Origin: Actinoplanes octamycinicus
GTDB taxonomy: Bacteria > Actinomycetota > Actinomycetes > Mycobacteriales > Micromonosporaceae
Length of the DNA: 64,000 nt
Assembly: GCF_014205225.1 (NCBI RefSeq)
Contig: NZ_JACHNB010000001.1
Location: 1,612,001-1,676,000 of the forward strand
Direction: 5' to 3'
The notes under the pieces are model-generated. The model searched no databases. It was not told the DNA's origin and saw only the letters and a list, made by a program, of their open reading frames with translations. The position numbers and the translations under genes are program-made. Positions 15,754-24,339 of this stretch are shown here, one piece after another (the stretch's first letter is position 1; every line of letters starts with the position of its first letter).

Positions 15754-16716
15754 TCAGCGGAGCAACACCAGCTTGCCGAGGTGGTCACTGGACTCCATCA
15801 CGCGCTGCGCCTCGGCCGCCTCGGCGAGCGGGAAGGTGGCGTGGATGATCGGTTTCACCAGACCGGCCGCGACCAGCGGCCACACCTGGTCGCGCACGCC
15901 GGCCACGATCCGGGCCTTGTCGGCGACCGGACGGGCGCGCAGCGAGGCGGACCAGATCGTGCCGCGCTTGGCCATCAGCGCACCCAGGTCCAGCTCGGCG
16001 CGGGCGCCGCCCTGGAAGCCGATCACCGAGATCCGGCCGCCGGTGGCCAGCGCCTCGACGTTGCGCGCCAGATATTTCGCGCCGATGATGTCGAGCACCA
16101 CGTCGGCGCCCCGGCCGTCGGTGACCTCGTGCACCACCTGGACGAAATCCTGCTCCCGGTAGTCGATGGTGTGGTCGGCGCCGAGCGCGCGCAGCCGCTC
16201 GTGTTTCGCCGAGCGGGCGGTGACCAGCACGGTCGCGCCCAGCGCCCGGCCCAGCTGGACGGCGAACGTGCCGATCCCGCTGCCGCCGCCGTGCACCAGG
16301 AACGTCTCGCCGGCCCGGAGCCGGTCGTGGGCCACCACGGTGGACCACACCGTGCAGGCCACCTCGGGCAGCGCGGCCGCTTCCACCAGGGAGAGTCCGA
16401 CCGGCACCGGCAGCAGCTGGCCGGCCGGCACCGCGACCCGCTCGGCATAGCCCCCGCCGGCCAGCAGCGCGCAGACCCGCTCGCCCACGTGGTGATCGTC
16501 GACACCCGGCCCGAGCGCGCTGACCACCCCGGAGCACTCCAGCCCCGGATAGGCCGGGGCGCCCGGCGGGGGTGGGTAGTGCCCCTGGCGTTGCAGCAGG
16601 TCAGCCCGGTTCACCGCGGCGGCGGTGACGTCGATGACCACCTCGCCCGGGCCCGGCTGCGGGTCCGGCGCCTCGGTCCAGCGCAGCTGTTTGTCCTCGA
16701 TCACGATGGCGTGCAT
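15754..16716 (-). CDS. NAD(P)H-quinone oxidoreductase (zeta-crystallin-like MDR)
   Basis: A 320-residue medium-chain reductase without zinc ligands. Signatures are PGPGEVVIDVTAAAVNRAD near residue 25, YPGLECSGVV, and the NADP-binding HGGGSGIGTFAVQLGRALGA. Family members (QOR, PIG3) reduce quinones with NADPH. The ATG at 16716 gives the canonical MHAIVIED start; a longer frame adds a non-conserved leader. Confidence 0.92.
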   Translation of the reverse strand: MHAIVIEDKQLRWTEAPDPQPGPGEVVIDVTAAAVNRADLLQRQGHYPPPPGAPAYPGLECSGVVSALGPGVDDHHVGERVCALLAGGGYAERVAVPAGQLLPVPVGLSLVEAAALPEVACTVWSTVVAHDRLRAGETFLVHGGGSGIGTFAVQLGRALGATVLVTARSAKHERLRALGADHTIDYREQDFVQVVHEVTDGRGADVVLDIIGAKYLARNVEALATGGRISVIGFQGGARAELDLGALMAKRGTIWSASLRARPVADKARIVAGVRDQVWPLVAAGLVKPIIHATFPLAEAAEAQRVMESSDHLGKLVLLR

Positions 16717-16793
16717 GGGATCGACTTTGCCGCACGGGTCCGACACAAACGACAGCCCGCCCGGAACGTCTGGCAGACTGGAGCGGCACCACG

Positions 16794-16878
16794 GGAGGAT
16801 TCGCCTAGTGGCCGATGGCGCCGGTCTTGAAAACCGGTATGGGGAAACTCATCGTGGGTTCGAATCCCACATCCTCCG
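16794..16878 (+). tRNA. tRNA-Ser (anticodon TGA)
   Basis: An 85-nt class II tRNA: acceptor GGAGGAT pairs with ATCCTCC, the anticodon loop is CTTGAAA, there is a long variable arm and the discriminator is G. CCA is not encoded. It reads UCA and other UCN codons by wobble. Confidence 0.97.
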
Positions 16879-16899
16879 CAAGCCTGTGAGCAGCGCGAA

Positions 16900-16919
16900 G
16901 GCCCGGCATCCGCCGGGCC
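16900..16919 (+). terminator. Terminator after tRNA-Ser
   Basis: GGCCCGGC / GCCGGGCC 8-bp perfect stem with a 4-nt loop, 21 nt beyond the tRNA. It also lies just past the stop of the convergent PKD-domain gene and may serve both. Confidence 0.75.
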
Positions 16920-16931
16920 TCCGCGAGCCGG

Positions 16932-17933
16932 TCAGCCGGTCAGGCTCACCCGCTTGCCCACCGGGGCGTAAACGTTGCCGACCTTGTCGATCGCGGCGTA
17001 CCAGACGATCAGCGAGCCCTTGGCCGGCGCGACCACCGGCTTGAAGGACCACGTGCCGTTCGAGCCGGCCCGGACGATGAAGGCCTTGGCGTTCTCCGCC
17101 GGTCCCTTCACCCACTTCTTGCCGTTGTAGTAGTACTCGGTCCGGCCGTGCACCTGGGCCAGCCCGACCGCGGCCAGGTGCAGGCCGGAGGCCTTGTCGC
17201 CGACGGTGCCGCGGACGGTGCGCCAGGACGACGCCTTGGACTTCTTCGCCGGCGTGGTGACGGTCATGTAGGGCCGGGTCAGGTCCGACTTCACCGCGAC
17301 GCTGCCGACCGCGCGGGCGGCCGAGTCGCCGTTCTCGTCGGCGAGCGTCACGGTCACCTGCTGGGTGCCGGCCTTGGGGTAGGTGTGCACCACCCGGGTG
17401 GTGGTCCGGGGCACCTCGCTGACCGACCCGTCGCCCCAGCCGATCTTCACGGTGTCGGCGGCCGCCGGGACGCCGCTGAGCGCCAGCGCCGTCGCCTGGG
17501 TGCCCTCCGGGCCGCTCCACACCGTGCCGACCAGCAGCTTGTACGTCCCGCCCACCGCCGCCACGGTGACCGTGTCGCCGTCGGTCACGGTGCCGGCGCT
17601 GTCCCCGTCCAGGTCGGTGATCGCCACCTTCACCGGATAGCTGCCCGGGGTGGCATAGCGGTGTGCCAGGCTCACCGCGTCGCCCATCGGCTCCTGCGTG
17701 CCGTCGCCCCAGTCGACCTGGCGGTTCTGCACCGAGTCGTCCTCGTCGCCGGTCAGCGACAACTGGGTCAGGGTGACCGCCTGCCCGGCGAACACGCTGC
17801 TCGCCCCGAGCTGGTAGACGCCCTCCGCCGGGGCGCCGGCGGCGTGTGCCGGGGCGGCCAGCCCGGCCGAGAGCAGGGTGCCGAGGCCGGCGGCGAGCAG
17901 GGTCGCGGGGCGGCCCGGTCGGGTGGTGCGCAT
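16932..17933 (-). CDS. Secreted protein with two PKD-like domains
   Basis: A 333-residue protein with a Tat/Sec-style signal peptide (basic start, hydrophobic core, cleavage near APAHAAG). Two PKD-like beta-sandwich domains (about 35-120 and 125-220) carry the signatures VDWGDGTQ and IGWGDGSV, each followed by a Y-x-x-x-G motif. A third C-terminal domain (about 225-333) has repeated W and G residues typical of extracellular binding modules. No catalytic domain is seen, so a structural or adhesive role is inferred. The start has GGGAG upstream. Confidence 0.82.
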   Translation of the reverse strand: MRTTRPGRPATLLAAGLGTLLSAGLAAPAHAAGAPAEGVYQLGASSVFAGQAVTLTQLSLTGDEDDSVQNRQVDWGDGTQEPMGDAVSLAHRYATPGSYPVKVAITDLDGDSAGTVTDGDTVTVAAVGGTYKLLVGTVWSGPEGTQATALALSGVPAAADTVKIGWGDGSVSEVPRTTTRVVHTYPKAGTQQVTVTLADENGDSAARAVGSVAVKSDLTRPYMTVTTPAKKSKASSWRTVRGTVGDKASGLHLAAVGLAQVHGRTEYYYNGKKWVKGPAENAKAFIVRAGSNGTWSFKPVVAPAKGSLIVWYAAIDKVGNVYAPVGKRVSLTG

Positions 17934-17981
17934 GGATCTCCCTGACGGGGTACGACGATGGGGGTCGCCCCGGAAGATCGG

Positions 17982-18425
17982 TCAGTCCCGCGGCGGGTTG
18001 AGGATCATCTGCGGACCGGTGCCGCGGGTCGCCAGCCGGTCCCGCGGGTTGATCAGGTGGCACCGCTGCAGCGACAGGCAGCCGCACCCGATGCAGCCGG
18101 TCAGCTGGTCGCGCAGCCGCTCCATCATGGCGATCCGCTCGTCCAGCCGGTGCCGCCAGTGGCTGGACAGCCGGGACCAGTCGGCCTTGGTCGGCGTCCG
18201 GTTCTCCGGGAGCTCGGCGAGCGCCTCGCGGATCTCGTCGAGCGACACCCCGACCTGCTGCGCGATCTTGATGAACGCGATCCGGCGCAGGTCGGCCCGC
18301 TCGTAGCGGCGCTGGTTGCCGCCGGTGCGCGCGGCGTGCAGCAGGCCCTCCCGCTCGTAGTAGCGCAGCGCCGAGGGCGCCACCCCGCTGCGGGCGGCCA
18401 TCTCGCCGATGGTGAGGGTCTCCAT
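17982..18425 (-). CDS. soxR: Redox-sensitive transcriptional regulator SoxR
   Basis: A 147-residue MerR-family protein: winged HTH (TIGEMAARSGVAPSALRYYE), dimerisation helix and the SoxR cluster motif C-I-G-C-G-C-L-S-L-x-x-C holding the [2Fe-2S] centre. SoxR is activated by oxidation of the cluster; in actinomycetes it usually answers redox-active secondary metabolites and controls a few genes rather than soxS. The ATG at 18425 (GGGGAG upstream) gives the canonical METLTIGEM. It is divergent from the transketolase genes, with a palindrome between. Confidence 0.96.
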   Translation of the reverse strand: METLTIGEMAARSGVAPSALRYYEREGLLHAARTGGNQRRYERADLRRIAFIKIAQQVGVSLDEIREALAELPENRTPTKADWSRLSSHWRHRLDERIAMMERLRDQLTGCIGCGCLSLQRCHLINPRDRLATRGTGPQMILNPPRD

Positions 18426-18439
18426 CCGCTCCCCTTGAG

Positions 18440-18455
18440 TTGAAGTGAGCTTCAA
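18440..18455. promoter_or_regulatory. Candidate SoxR operator
   Basis: TTGAAG-TGAG-CTTCAA is a perfect 16-bp interrupted palindrome in the 47-bp soxR/transketolase gap, of the size and position expected for a MerR-family operator. It resembles, but is not identical to, the CCTCAAG...CTTGAGG SoxR box. Confidence 0.6.
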
Positions 18456-18472
18456 GTTGCAGCCTATCCGAC

Positions 18473-19126
18473 ATGACCGTCACGATGCTGCGACGCCTCA
18501 CCGGCGACGAGAAACACGCGCCCAGCGCGCACTCCACTGTGGATGTGCTGCGGGTCCTCTACGAACGGGTGCTGCGGGTCAGCCCGGAGACCGCCGACGC
18601 GCCGGACCGCGACCGGTTCCTGCTCTCCAAGGGGCACGGGCCGGCCGCCTACTACGCGGTGCTCGCCGACCGCGGTTTCTTCCCGGACGAGTGGCTGGAC
18701 ACGATGGGCCGGTGGCACAGCCGGCTCGGCACCCACCCGGACCGGGTGTTGATCCCCGGCGTCGAGGTGGGCACCGGCTCGCTCGGGCACGGTCTCGGGC
18801 TCGCCGTCGGCACCGCGCTCGGCCTGCGCGCCCAGGGGTTCGCCGAGGCCCGGACGTTCGTGCTGCTCGGGGACGCGGAACTGGACGAGGGGTCGAACCA
18901 CGAGGCGATCGCGTACGCCGCCGCGATCCGGCTGCCGCTCACCGCGATCGTGATCGACAACCGGTCGGCCACGCACGGCTGGCCCGGCGGCATCCCGGCG
19001 CGCTTCCCGGGCTGGTCGGTCGCGCTCGTCGACGGGCACGACCACGACCAGATCGAAAGAGCCCTTTCGGTACGGCGTGAGCAGCCGCACCTAGTCGTCG
19101 CCGCGGTCGAGGCGAAGTGGAGCTGA
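18473..19126 (+). CDS. Transketolase, N-terminal (TPP-binding) subunit
   Basis: A 217-residue protein equal to the first half of transketolase: LSKGHGPAAYYAVLADRG, the GTGSLGHGL motif and the TPP/Mg motif GDAELDEGSNHEA with IDN. Together with the next gene it would form a split transketolase moving two-carbon units between sugar phosphates. Split enzymes of this size often serve specialised pathways rather than the main pentose phosphate route, which is inference. It is shorter than the usual 270-residue N-subunits. The ATG lies in the gap shared with soxR. Confidence 0.9.
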   Translation: MTVTMLRRLTGDEKHAPSAHSTVDVLRVLYERVLRVSPETADAPDRDRFLLSKGHGPAAYYAVLADRGFFPDEWLDTMGRWHSRLGTHPDRVLIPGVEVGTGSLGHGLGLAVGTALGLRAQGFAEARTFVLLGDAELDEGSNHEAIAYAAAIRLPLTAIVIDNRSATHGWPGGIPARFPGWSVALVDGHDHDQIERALSVRREQPHLVVAAVEAKWS

Positions 19127-19128
19127 TC

Positions 19129-19998
19129 ATGCGAGAGACCTTCGTGGCGACCACCACCGCACTGCTCGACGAGGACCCGCGGACCGCGCTGGTGCTCGCC
19201 GACATCTCGGCCGACGTCTTCGCCCCGGCGCTGCGCCGGCACCCGGACCGGGCGCTGAACGTGGGCATCCGGGAGCAGTTGATGGTCGGCGTCGGCGGCG
19301 GGCTGGCGCTCACCGGGATGCGGCCCTACCTGCACTCCTACGCGCCGTTCCTGATCGACCGGGCCTACGAGCAGATCAAGCTGGACCTCGGGCACCAGGA
19401 CACCGGCGCGGTGCTGGTCAGCATCGGCGGGTCGTACGACGCGGCGGCCGCCGGCTACACCCACCAGTCCCCCGGCGACGTCGCCCTGCTCGACACCCTG
19501 GACGGCTGGACCGTGCAGGTGCCCGGGCACCGCGACGAGGTCCCGGCGATGCTGCGTACCGCGGCCCGGCACGACGACCGGGTCTACATCCGGCTCGGGC
19601 TGCAGGAGAACGCGCGGGCGCACGCCGACGCCGGGCGGCTGCGGGTGCTCCGGCGCGGCGGGCCGCTGGTCCTGGCGGTCGGGCCGATGCTCGACCAGGT
19701 GCTGGCCGCCACCCGCGACCTGGACGTGACGGTGGCCTACACCAACACCCCGCGGCCACTGGACGTCGAGGGGCTGCGCCTGCTCGCCGGGGCCGAGGTG
19801 ATCCTTGTCGAGCCGTACCTGGCCGGGACCTCCGCCCGGCTGGTCAGCGAGGCGCTGAGCGGCATCCCGCACCGGGCGCTGCACCTCGGCGTGGGCCGGG
19901 CCGAGATCCGCGATTACGGGACCTGGGCGGACCACGCCCGGGCGCACGGACTCGACGCGGCCGGTCTGCGCACGTCGATCACCGCGTTCCTAGGCTAG
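19129..19998 (+). CDS. Transketolase, C-terminal (pyrimidine-binding) subunit
   Basis: A 289-residue second half of transketolase: the catalytic Glu in NVGIREQLMVGVGGGLALTG, a pyrimidine-binding region, and a C-terminal domain. It starts 2 bp after the previous stop (ATG at 19129, with GGAG in the upstream coding end), so the two are translationally coupled. It overlaps the convergent downstream gene by 9 bp. Confidence 0.9.
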   Translation: MRETFVATTTALLDEDPRTALVLADISADVFAPALRRHPDRALNVGIREQLMVGVGGGLALTGMRPYLHSYAPFLIDRAYEQIKLDLGHQDTGAVLVSIGGSYDAAAAGYTHQSPGDVALLDTLDGWTVQVPGHRDEVPAMLRTAARHDDRVYIRLGLQENARAHADAGRLRVLRRGGPLVLAVGPMLDQVLAATRDLDVTVAYTNTPRPLDVEGLRLLAGAEVILVEPYLAGTSARLVSEALSGIPHRALHLGVGRAEIRDYGTWADHARAHGLDAAGLRTSITAFLG

Positions 19999-20403
19999 GA
20001 AGACGTCGCGCAGCACGCCCTCGAAGCGCCACACCGCCTCGGTGTCGGCGAACTTCATCCGGAACCGCTCGCGCACGCCGTCCACCGCGGTGGCCGCCAT
20101 CTCCAGCGCCGGGCGGGTCAGGTCGGGGCGCCAGGTGACGTTGCTCAGGTGCCGCAGGTTCGCGTTCAGGTGCAGGCGCAACCGGTGCAGCACCGGCGTC
20201 TTCTGGATGACCACGAGCCGGCGCCGGGTGAGCAGCAGCAGGTGGTCGCCGGAGAGCGGGGCCTCCGGCCGGGTGCACCGGGCCACCAGGACCGCGTCGT
20301 CGTCCGCATCGACACAACGCTCGACGATCGGGAGGTGCCGGCTGGGGATGACCACGCCAGCTTCGGTGGTGGCGGGAAGGAACGTACGCGAGATCACGTC
20401 CAT
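19990..20403 (-). CDS. Conserved hypothetical protein
   Basis: A 137-residue soluble protein with alternating hydrophobic strands (HLLLLTRRRLVVIQKTPVLHRLRLHLN) resembling a PH-like or GRAM-like small beta domain followed by a C-terminal helix. No family is claimed. The ATG at 20403 is selected; longer frames upstream are low-complexity. It is convergent with the transketolase gene. Confidence 0.65.
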   Translation of the reverse strand: MDVISRTFLPATTEAGVVIPSRHLPIVERCVDADDDAVLVARCTRPEAPLSGDHLLLLTRRRLVVIQKTPVLHRLRLHLNANLRHLSNVTWRPDLTRPALEMAATAVDGVRERFRMKFADTEAVWRFEGVLRDVFLA

Positions 20404-20491
20404 GACCTGATTAACGGCCTGTGAACGGGGCAGGCAGCGGCCTGAGCTGCTGAATAAGGAATTACAGCGGTCGTGCTGCCATAGTGTCCCC

Positions 20492-20893
20492 ATGCAGTGG
20501 CGTGTGCGACCGGTGTTGCCGGTCACCAAGCTGATAGGTGCGGTCGCCGTGGTGGTGCTGGCCGTCGCGTTCGGGGGCGGCGACCGGCTGCGCTGGGTGG
20601 TGGCCGCGGTGGTCGCCCTGGCCCTGCTCGTCTGGGCGCTGCGCGACCTGGTGGTCCCGATCCGGCTCGCGGCCGACGCGGACGGCGTCACGGTGGTCAC
20701 CGGGTTCGCCCGCCGGCGGCGGCTGAGCTGGTCGCAGGTCGAGCGGGTGCGGGTGGACCGGACCACCCGGCGGGGCCTGCGCAGCGAGCTGCTGGAGATC
20801 GACGCCGGTGACGCGGTCTACCTCTTCGGCGCGCACGAGCTGGGCGCCATGCCGGAGGACGTGGTGACCGAGATCGCCGAGCTGCGCGCTTAG
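20492..20893 (+). CDS. PH-domain-like membrane protein
   Basis: A 133-residue protein with two close membrane segments (about 12-30 and 34-54) and a small cytosolic beta domain with bacterial PH (bPH) character: RLSWSQVERVRVDRTTRRG and AVYLFGAHELGAMPEDVV. Such proteins are widespread in actinomycetes without a known function. Confidence 0.8.
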   Translation: MQWRVRPVLPVTKLIGAVAVVVLAVAFGGGDRLRWVVAAVVALALLVWALRDLVVPIRLAADADGVTVVTGFARRRRLSWSQVERVRVDRTTRRGLRSELLEIDAGDAVYLFGAHELGAMPEDVVTEIAELRA

Positions 20894-20920
20894 CGCGTAC
20901 GCCACAAGGCGAATGTGATC

Positions 20921-21829
20921 CTAATTGAGGATCTGGACGGTGCGGGCGATCGCGACGGCGACCAGGACCACGAACAGGATCGAGCAGCCGATCACCTGTT
21001 TCGCGGTGCGGTGCGGCAGCTTGGCATAGGCCAGCACGACGGTGGCGGCGGCGCCCGCGGCCAGGCCGCCGAGGTGGCCCTCGACCGAGATGCCGGGCAG
21101 GGCGAAGGTGTAGATCAGGTTCATCACCAGCAGCGGGACCAGCGAGCTGATGTCCAGTGCCAGCCGCCGGTTGACGATGATGATGCCGATGACCAGGCCG
21201 AAGGTCGCGGTGGAGGCGCCCGCCGCGGGGATGTAGGGCTCCTGCAGCGCGTAGACCGCGACGTTGCCCCCGAAACCGGCCAGGAAATAGAGCGCCAGGA
21301 ACCGCGCCGGGCCGAACTTGGCCTCCAGGTAGCTGCCGATCTGCCACAGCAACATCATGTTGAGCAGCAGGTGGAGCGCGCCGTAGTGCACGAACATGGC
21401 GGTGACCAGCCGGTACCACTCGCCGGCCGCGATGCCGTGCCAATCGCCGCCGTAGCGCGCGTAGCCCAGCACCTCGAACGCCCTGGTGACCCGGGTCGGG
21501 GCGCCGCCGGTGTTGAAGAAGCCGCCGGCGCCGGCGATCGCACGCAGCCCGCCGAAGGCGACCGAGACGGCCATCACCAGGAAGTTGAGCGCGATGATGG
21601 ACCGCACCGCGTAACCGGCGCGGCCAGCGACAAGGCTCCCGCCGAAGGCGGTGCGCGCCTGCCGCTGGCTACGCCGTCCGTCCTTGACACAGTCCGGGCA
21701 CTGGAAACCGACCGCCGCGTCGTTCATACATTTCGGACAGATCGGTTTCTCGCACCGGCTGCATCGGAGCATGGTCTCCGTGCCCGGGTGTCGATAGCAC
21801 ACCGGTGACGTGGACGGAGCCTCACTCAT
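20921..21829 (-). CDS. Rhomboid family intramembrane serine protease with N-terminal zinc finger
   Basis: A 302-residue protein. Residues 10-50 form a B-box-like zinc-binding region with Cys pairs (CSRCEKPICPKCM, CPDC). Six membrane spans follow with rhomboid marks: HYGALHLLLNM, the catalytic Ser in GASTATFG and His in EGHLGGLAAG. Rhomboids cut transmembrane proteins; substrates in actinobacteria are mostly unknown. The architecture is standard for actinobacterial rhomboids. Confidence 0.93.
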   Translation of the reverse strand: MSEAPSTSPVCYRHPGTETMLRCSRCEKPICPKCMNDAAVGFQCPDCVKDGRRSQRQARTAFGGSLVAGRAGYAVRSIIALNFLVMAVSVAFGGLRAIAGAGGFFNTGGAPTRVTRAFEVLGYARYGGDWHGIAAGEWYRLVTAMFVHYGALHLLLNMMLLWQIGSYLEAKFGPARFLALYFLAGFGGNVAVYALQEPYIPAAGASTATFGLVIGIIIVNRRLALDISSLVPLLVMNLIYTFALPGISVEGHLGGLAAGAAATVVLAYAKLPHRTAKQVIGCSILFVVLVAVAIARTVQILN

Positions 21830-21851
21830 GGCACCAAAGGTACCGTGCGGG

Positions 21852-22376
21852 TCAGGCCCGCTCGATCTCCACCCGCTCGATCACCACGTCCTCACGCGGC
21901 CGGTCGCCCGGGCCGGTGGGGGTGTTCGCGATCGAGTCCACGACCTTGGCCGACTGCTCGTCGGCGACCTGGCCGAAGATGGTGTGCCGGCGGTTCAGGT
22001 GCGGGGTCGGGCCGACCGTGATGAAGAACTGCGAACCGTTGGTGCCGGGGCCCGCGTTCGCCATCGCCAGCAGGTACGGCCGGTCGAAGGAGAGCTCCGG
22101 GTGGAACTCGTCGGCGAACTGGAAGCCCGGGCCGCCCCGGCCGGTGCCGGTCGGGTCGCCCATCTGGACCATGAAGCCGGCGATCACCCGGTGCGAGATG
22201 GTGCCGTTGTAGTACGGACCGTTGCCCGGCTGACCGGTGCGCGGGTCGGTGTACGCCTTCGTGCCCTCGGCCAGCTCCACGAAGTTCCGGACGGTCGCCG
22301 GGGCGTGGTCCGGGAACAGCTGAAGCCGGATCGGACCGTGGTTGGTGTGCAGGGTGGCGTAAATCGTCTCGGCCAC
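21852..22376 (-). CDS. Peptidyl-prolyl cis-trans isomerase, cyclophilin type
   Basis: A 174-residue cytosolic cyclophilin with no signal peptide. Active-site motifs are visible: ISHRVIAGFMVQMGDPTGTG, NAGPGTNGSQFFIT and HTIFGQV. It catalyses proline isomerisation during folding. The GTG at 22376 with GGGAGT 4 nt upstream gives VAETIYATLHTNHG. Confidence 0.95.
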   Translation of the reverse strand: MAETIYATLHTNHGPIRLQLFPDHAPATVRNFVELAEGTKAYTDPRTGQPGNGPYYNGTISHRVIAGFMVQMGDPTGTGRGGPGFQFADEFHPELSFDRPYLLAMANAGPGTNGSQFFITVGPTPHLNRRHTIFGQVADEQSAKVVDSIANTPTGPGDRPREDVVIERVEIERA

Positions 22377-22506
22377 GGGTACTCCCAACTGCGTTGAATG
22401 GGAACTGCCTCGTCAGTCGGATCCTCCCCCATGTGACTGATCCGGCCGCGCGGGGGTACCCGAGAAGGCACCATGAGCTGGGAGAAACCACAGGAGGTGG
22501 GCACTG

Positions 22507-23103
22507 GTGTTCGCAACGATGCGCCGCAAGCGCCGGAGCGCGAAGATGCGCAACGAGCTCGGGCAGGGCGTGGATCACTTCAAGCGCGCCGCTTCGATCG
22601 CCGCTCAGGAGACCACCGCGACCGTCGGGCCCCGGCTCAACGCCGCGGTCGAGCGGGTCCAGCCGGCCGCCGGTAAGGCGAAGGACGCCGCGTCGCAGAG
22701 CTGGGACAGCGCCCTCGCGGCCCTGACCCCGCTGGTCGCCGCGGCCACCGACACCGCGCGGCAGGCCGGCAAGACCGGCAAGAAGGTCAGCAAGAAGGAA
22801 CTCAAGGAGCAGCGTAAGCGCGCCGACAAGCTGCAGCGCAAGGCGGCGAAGGCGACCGGCCGCAAGAAGGGCCGGGGCAGCAAGCTGGCCGGGTACGCGC
22901 TGCTCGGCACCGCCGTCGGGATCGGCGCCGCGTGGTACGCCAGGCGGCGCAGCGAGGCCCAGTGGGAGGAGTACGACGCCGCCCCCAACCCGGCGCCGGC
23001 CGGTGCGGACGACGCCGCCTTCGAGCCGCTGGAGCCGACCGTCTACACCACGGCGAACGGCACCTCGACCGAGCAGGCCGGGAAGACCAACCCGGCGAAG
23101 TAG
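22507..23103 (+). CDS. DUF5324-like basic protein with one membrane segment
   Basis: A 198-residue protein: an Ala-rich helical N-terminal half, a strongly basic Lys/Arg stretch (about 95-128), one hydrophobic segment (about 132-147) and an acidic Pro-rich tail. This organisation is typical of the actinobacterial DUF5324 family of unknown role. The GTG follows AGGAGGTG with 9 nt spacing, one of the strongest ribosome-binding sites in the window. Confidence 0.75.
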   Translation: MFATMRRKRRSAKMRNELGQGVDHFKRAASIAAQETTATVGPRLNAAVERVQPAAGKAKDAASQSWDSALAALTPLVAAATDTARQAGKTGKKVSKKELKEQRKRADKLQRKAAKATGRKKGRGSKLAGYALLGTAVGIGAAWYARRRSEAQWEEYDAAPNPAPAGADDAAFEPLEPTVYTTANGTSTEQAGKTNPAK

Positions 23104-23109
23104 GACAGC

Positions 23110-24330
23110 TCAGCGCCGGCCGGCCCGCTCCCGATCCAGGAGCGGGCCGGCCGGCAGCTGTGCGAGCAGCTCGGCCGGCACGGTGACCGGGCGCACCCCG
23201 GGGTAACCGAGCCGGGTCAGCAGGTCGCCGCTTGCCAGCGGGTAGGCCCGCCCGGTGTCGGTGACCACCTGGACCGGGCCGGCCGGCGAGGTGACCACCG
23301 CGCCGTGGCCACGAGGCACGTGCACCGGGCCGGCGTCCGGGACCGCCGGGTTCAGGCGTACGGTGGCCGGCCCGTCCGCCGGGCGGGTGACGCAGGCCCG
23401 TACCGGAAACTCGGCGATCGGAGGAACCACGGCCGGCAGGCCGGCGGCGGACCGCACGCCCCGATCGGACGGCCGCAGCCCGCGGAATGCCGCGCCCACT
23501 GCGATCGGCGGCCCGAGCAGCCGGGCCTGCAGCTCGGTGACCGCCGCGATGCCGTCGCCCAGCACCACCGCGAACTGCCCGGCGGAATCGGTGAGCACCT
23601 CACCCACCCAGCGGCCGGGCAGCGCCGACGCGGTGCCGGCGGCGGGCACCTCGGGCGCGATCAGATCCGGACCGGCCGGCACCGCGTCGATCCAGCCGGT
23701 GGCGACCGGGCCGGGCGTGCGGCCATACCAGCCGAGGGCGCGCAGCGTGGCGTCCACCCGGTCCGCGGGCAGCTGGAACCGGTGGCCGGCGTGCACCAGG
23801 AAGGTCCGGCCGGTCGGGTCGCGGACCAGCAGTGCCTGCTCGGCGACGGTCCCGCCGGTCGGGGTCGTCCCGACCAGCACGGTGCCCGCGCCGCCCGCGG
23901 TGCAGACCGTCCAGGCGCCGTCCAGCAGCTTCCCGGCGAGCGGCAGGTCGTCCGGGGCGTCCGGGATGCCGAGTGTCCCGCCCAGCGGCACCCCGGCCAG
24001 TTTCCTGGTCGACACCGCTTTGACCCGCGGGCTCTCCGCGGCGGCGAGCAGCAGGCCGGAGGTGTAGTTGAGGATCGGGTGCAGGCGGCGGTCGGACTCC
24101 AGGTAGACGTAGCGGGCGCCGGAGTGCCGGTCGAGCAGGATCGCGGTCGGATCGGTCGGCTCGGCCAGGGCCGCGCCGGTGACCATGCCGTAAGCCGCCA
24201 GGACGCCTGCGGTGAGCGCGGCGATCAGGACCCCGGTCAGCACCACCGGAGCGGGCCGGCGCAGTGCCGGGTGGGGCGGGTCCGCGTCGTGAGCGATCAG
24301 GGCGCCGGTCAACCGTTCCAGGTCGGACAC
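23110..24330 (-). CDS. eccB: Type VII secretion protein EccB (short form)
   Basis: A 406-residue protein with one N-terminal membrane segment (about 28-50) and a large external domain typical of EccB: YVYLESDRRLHPILNYTSGLLL, VPLGGTLGIPDAPDDLP and the C-terminal GVRPVTVPAELLAQLP. EccB is a core ESX membrane-complex subunit. It is shorter than the usual 480-500 residues and lacks the customary cytosolic start. No other ecc, mycosin or WXG100 gene is in the window, so it may be an orphan. Confidence 0.88.
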   Translation of the reverse strand: MSDLERLTGALIAHDADPPHPALRRPAPVVLTGVLIAALTAGVLAAYGMVTGAALAEPTDPTAILLDRHSGARYVYLESDRRLHPILNYTSGLLLAAAESPRVKAVSTRKLAGVPLGGTLGIPDAPDDLPLAGKLLDGAWTVCTAGGAGTVLVGTTPTGGTVAEQALLVRDPTGRTFLVHAGHRFQLPADRVDATLRALGWYGRTPGPVATGWIDAVPAGPDLIAPEVPAAGTASALPGRWVGEVLTDSAGQFAVVLGDGIAAVTELQARLLGPPIAVGAAFRGLRPSDRGVRSAAGLPAVVPPIAEFPVRACVTRPADGPATVRLNPAVPDAGPVHVPRGHGAVVTSPAGPVQVVTDTGRAYPLASGDLLTRLGYPGVRPVTVPAELLAQLPAGPLLDRERAGRR

Positions 24331-24339
24331 CCGGTCACT

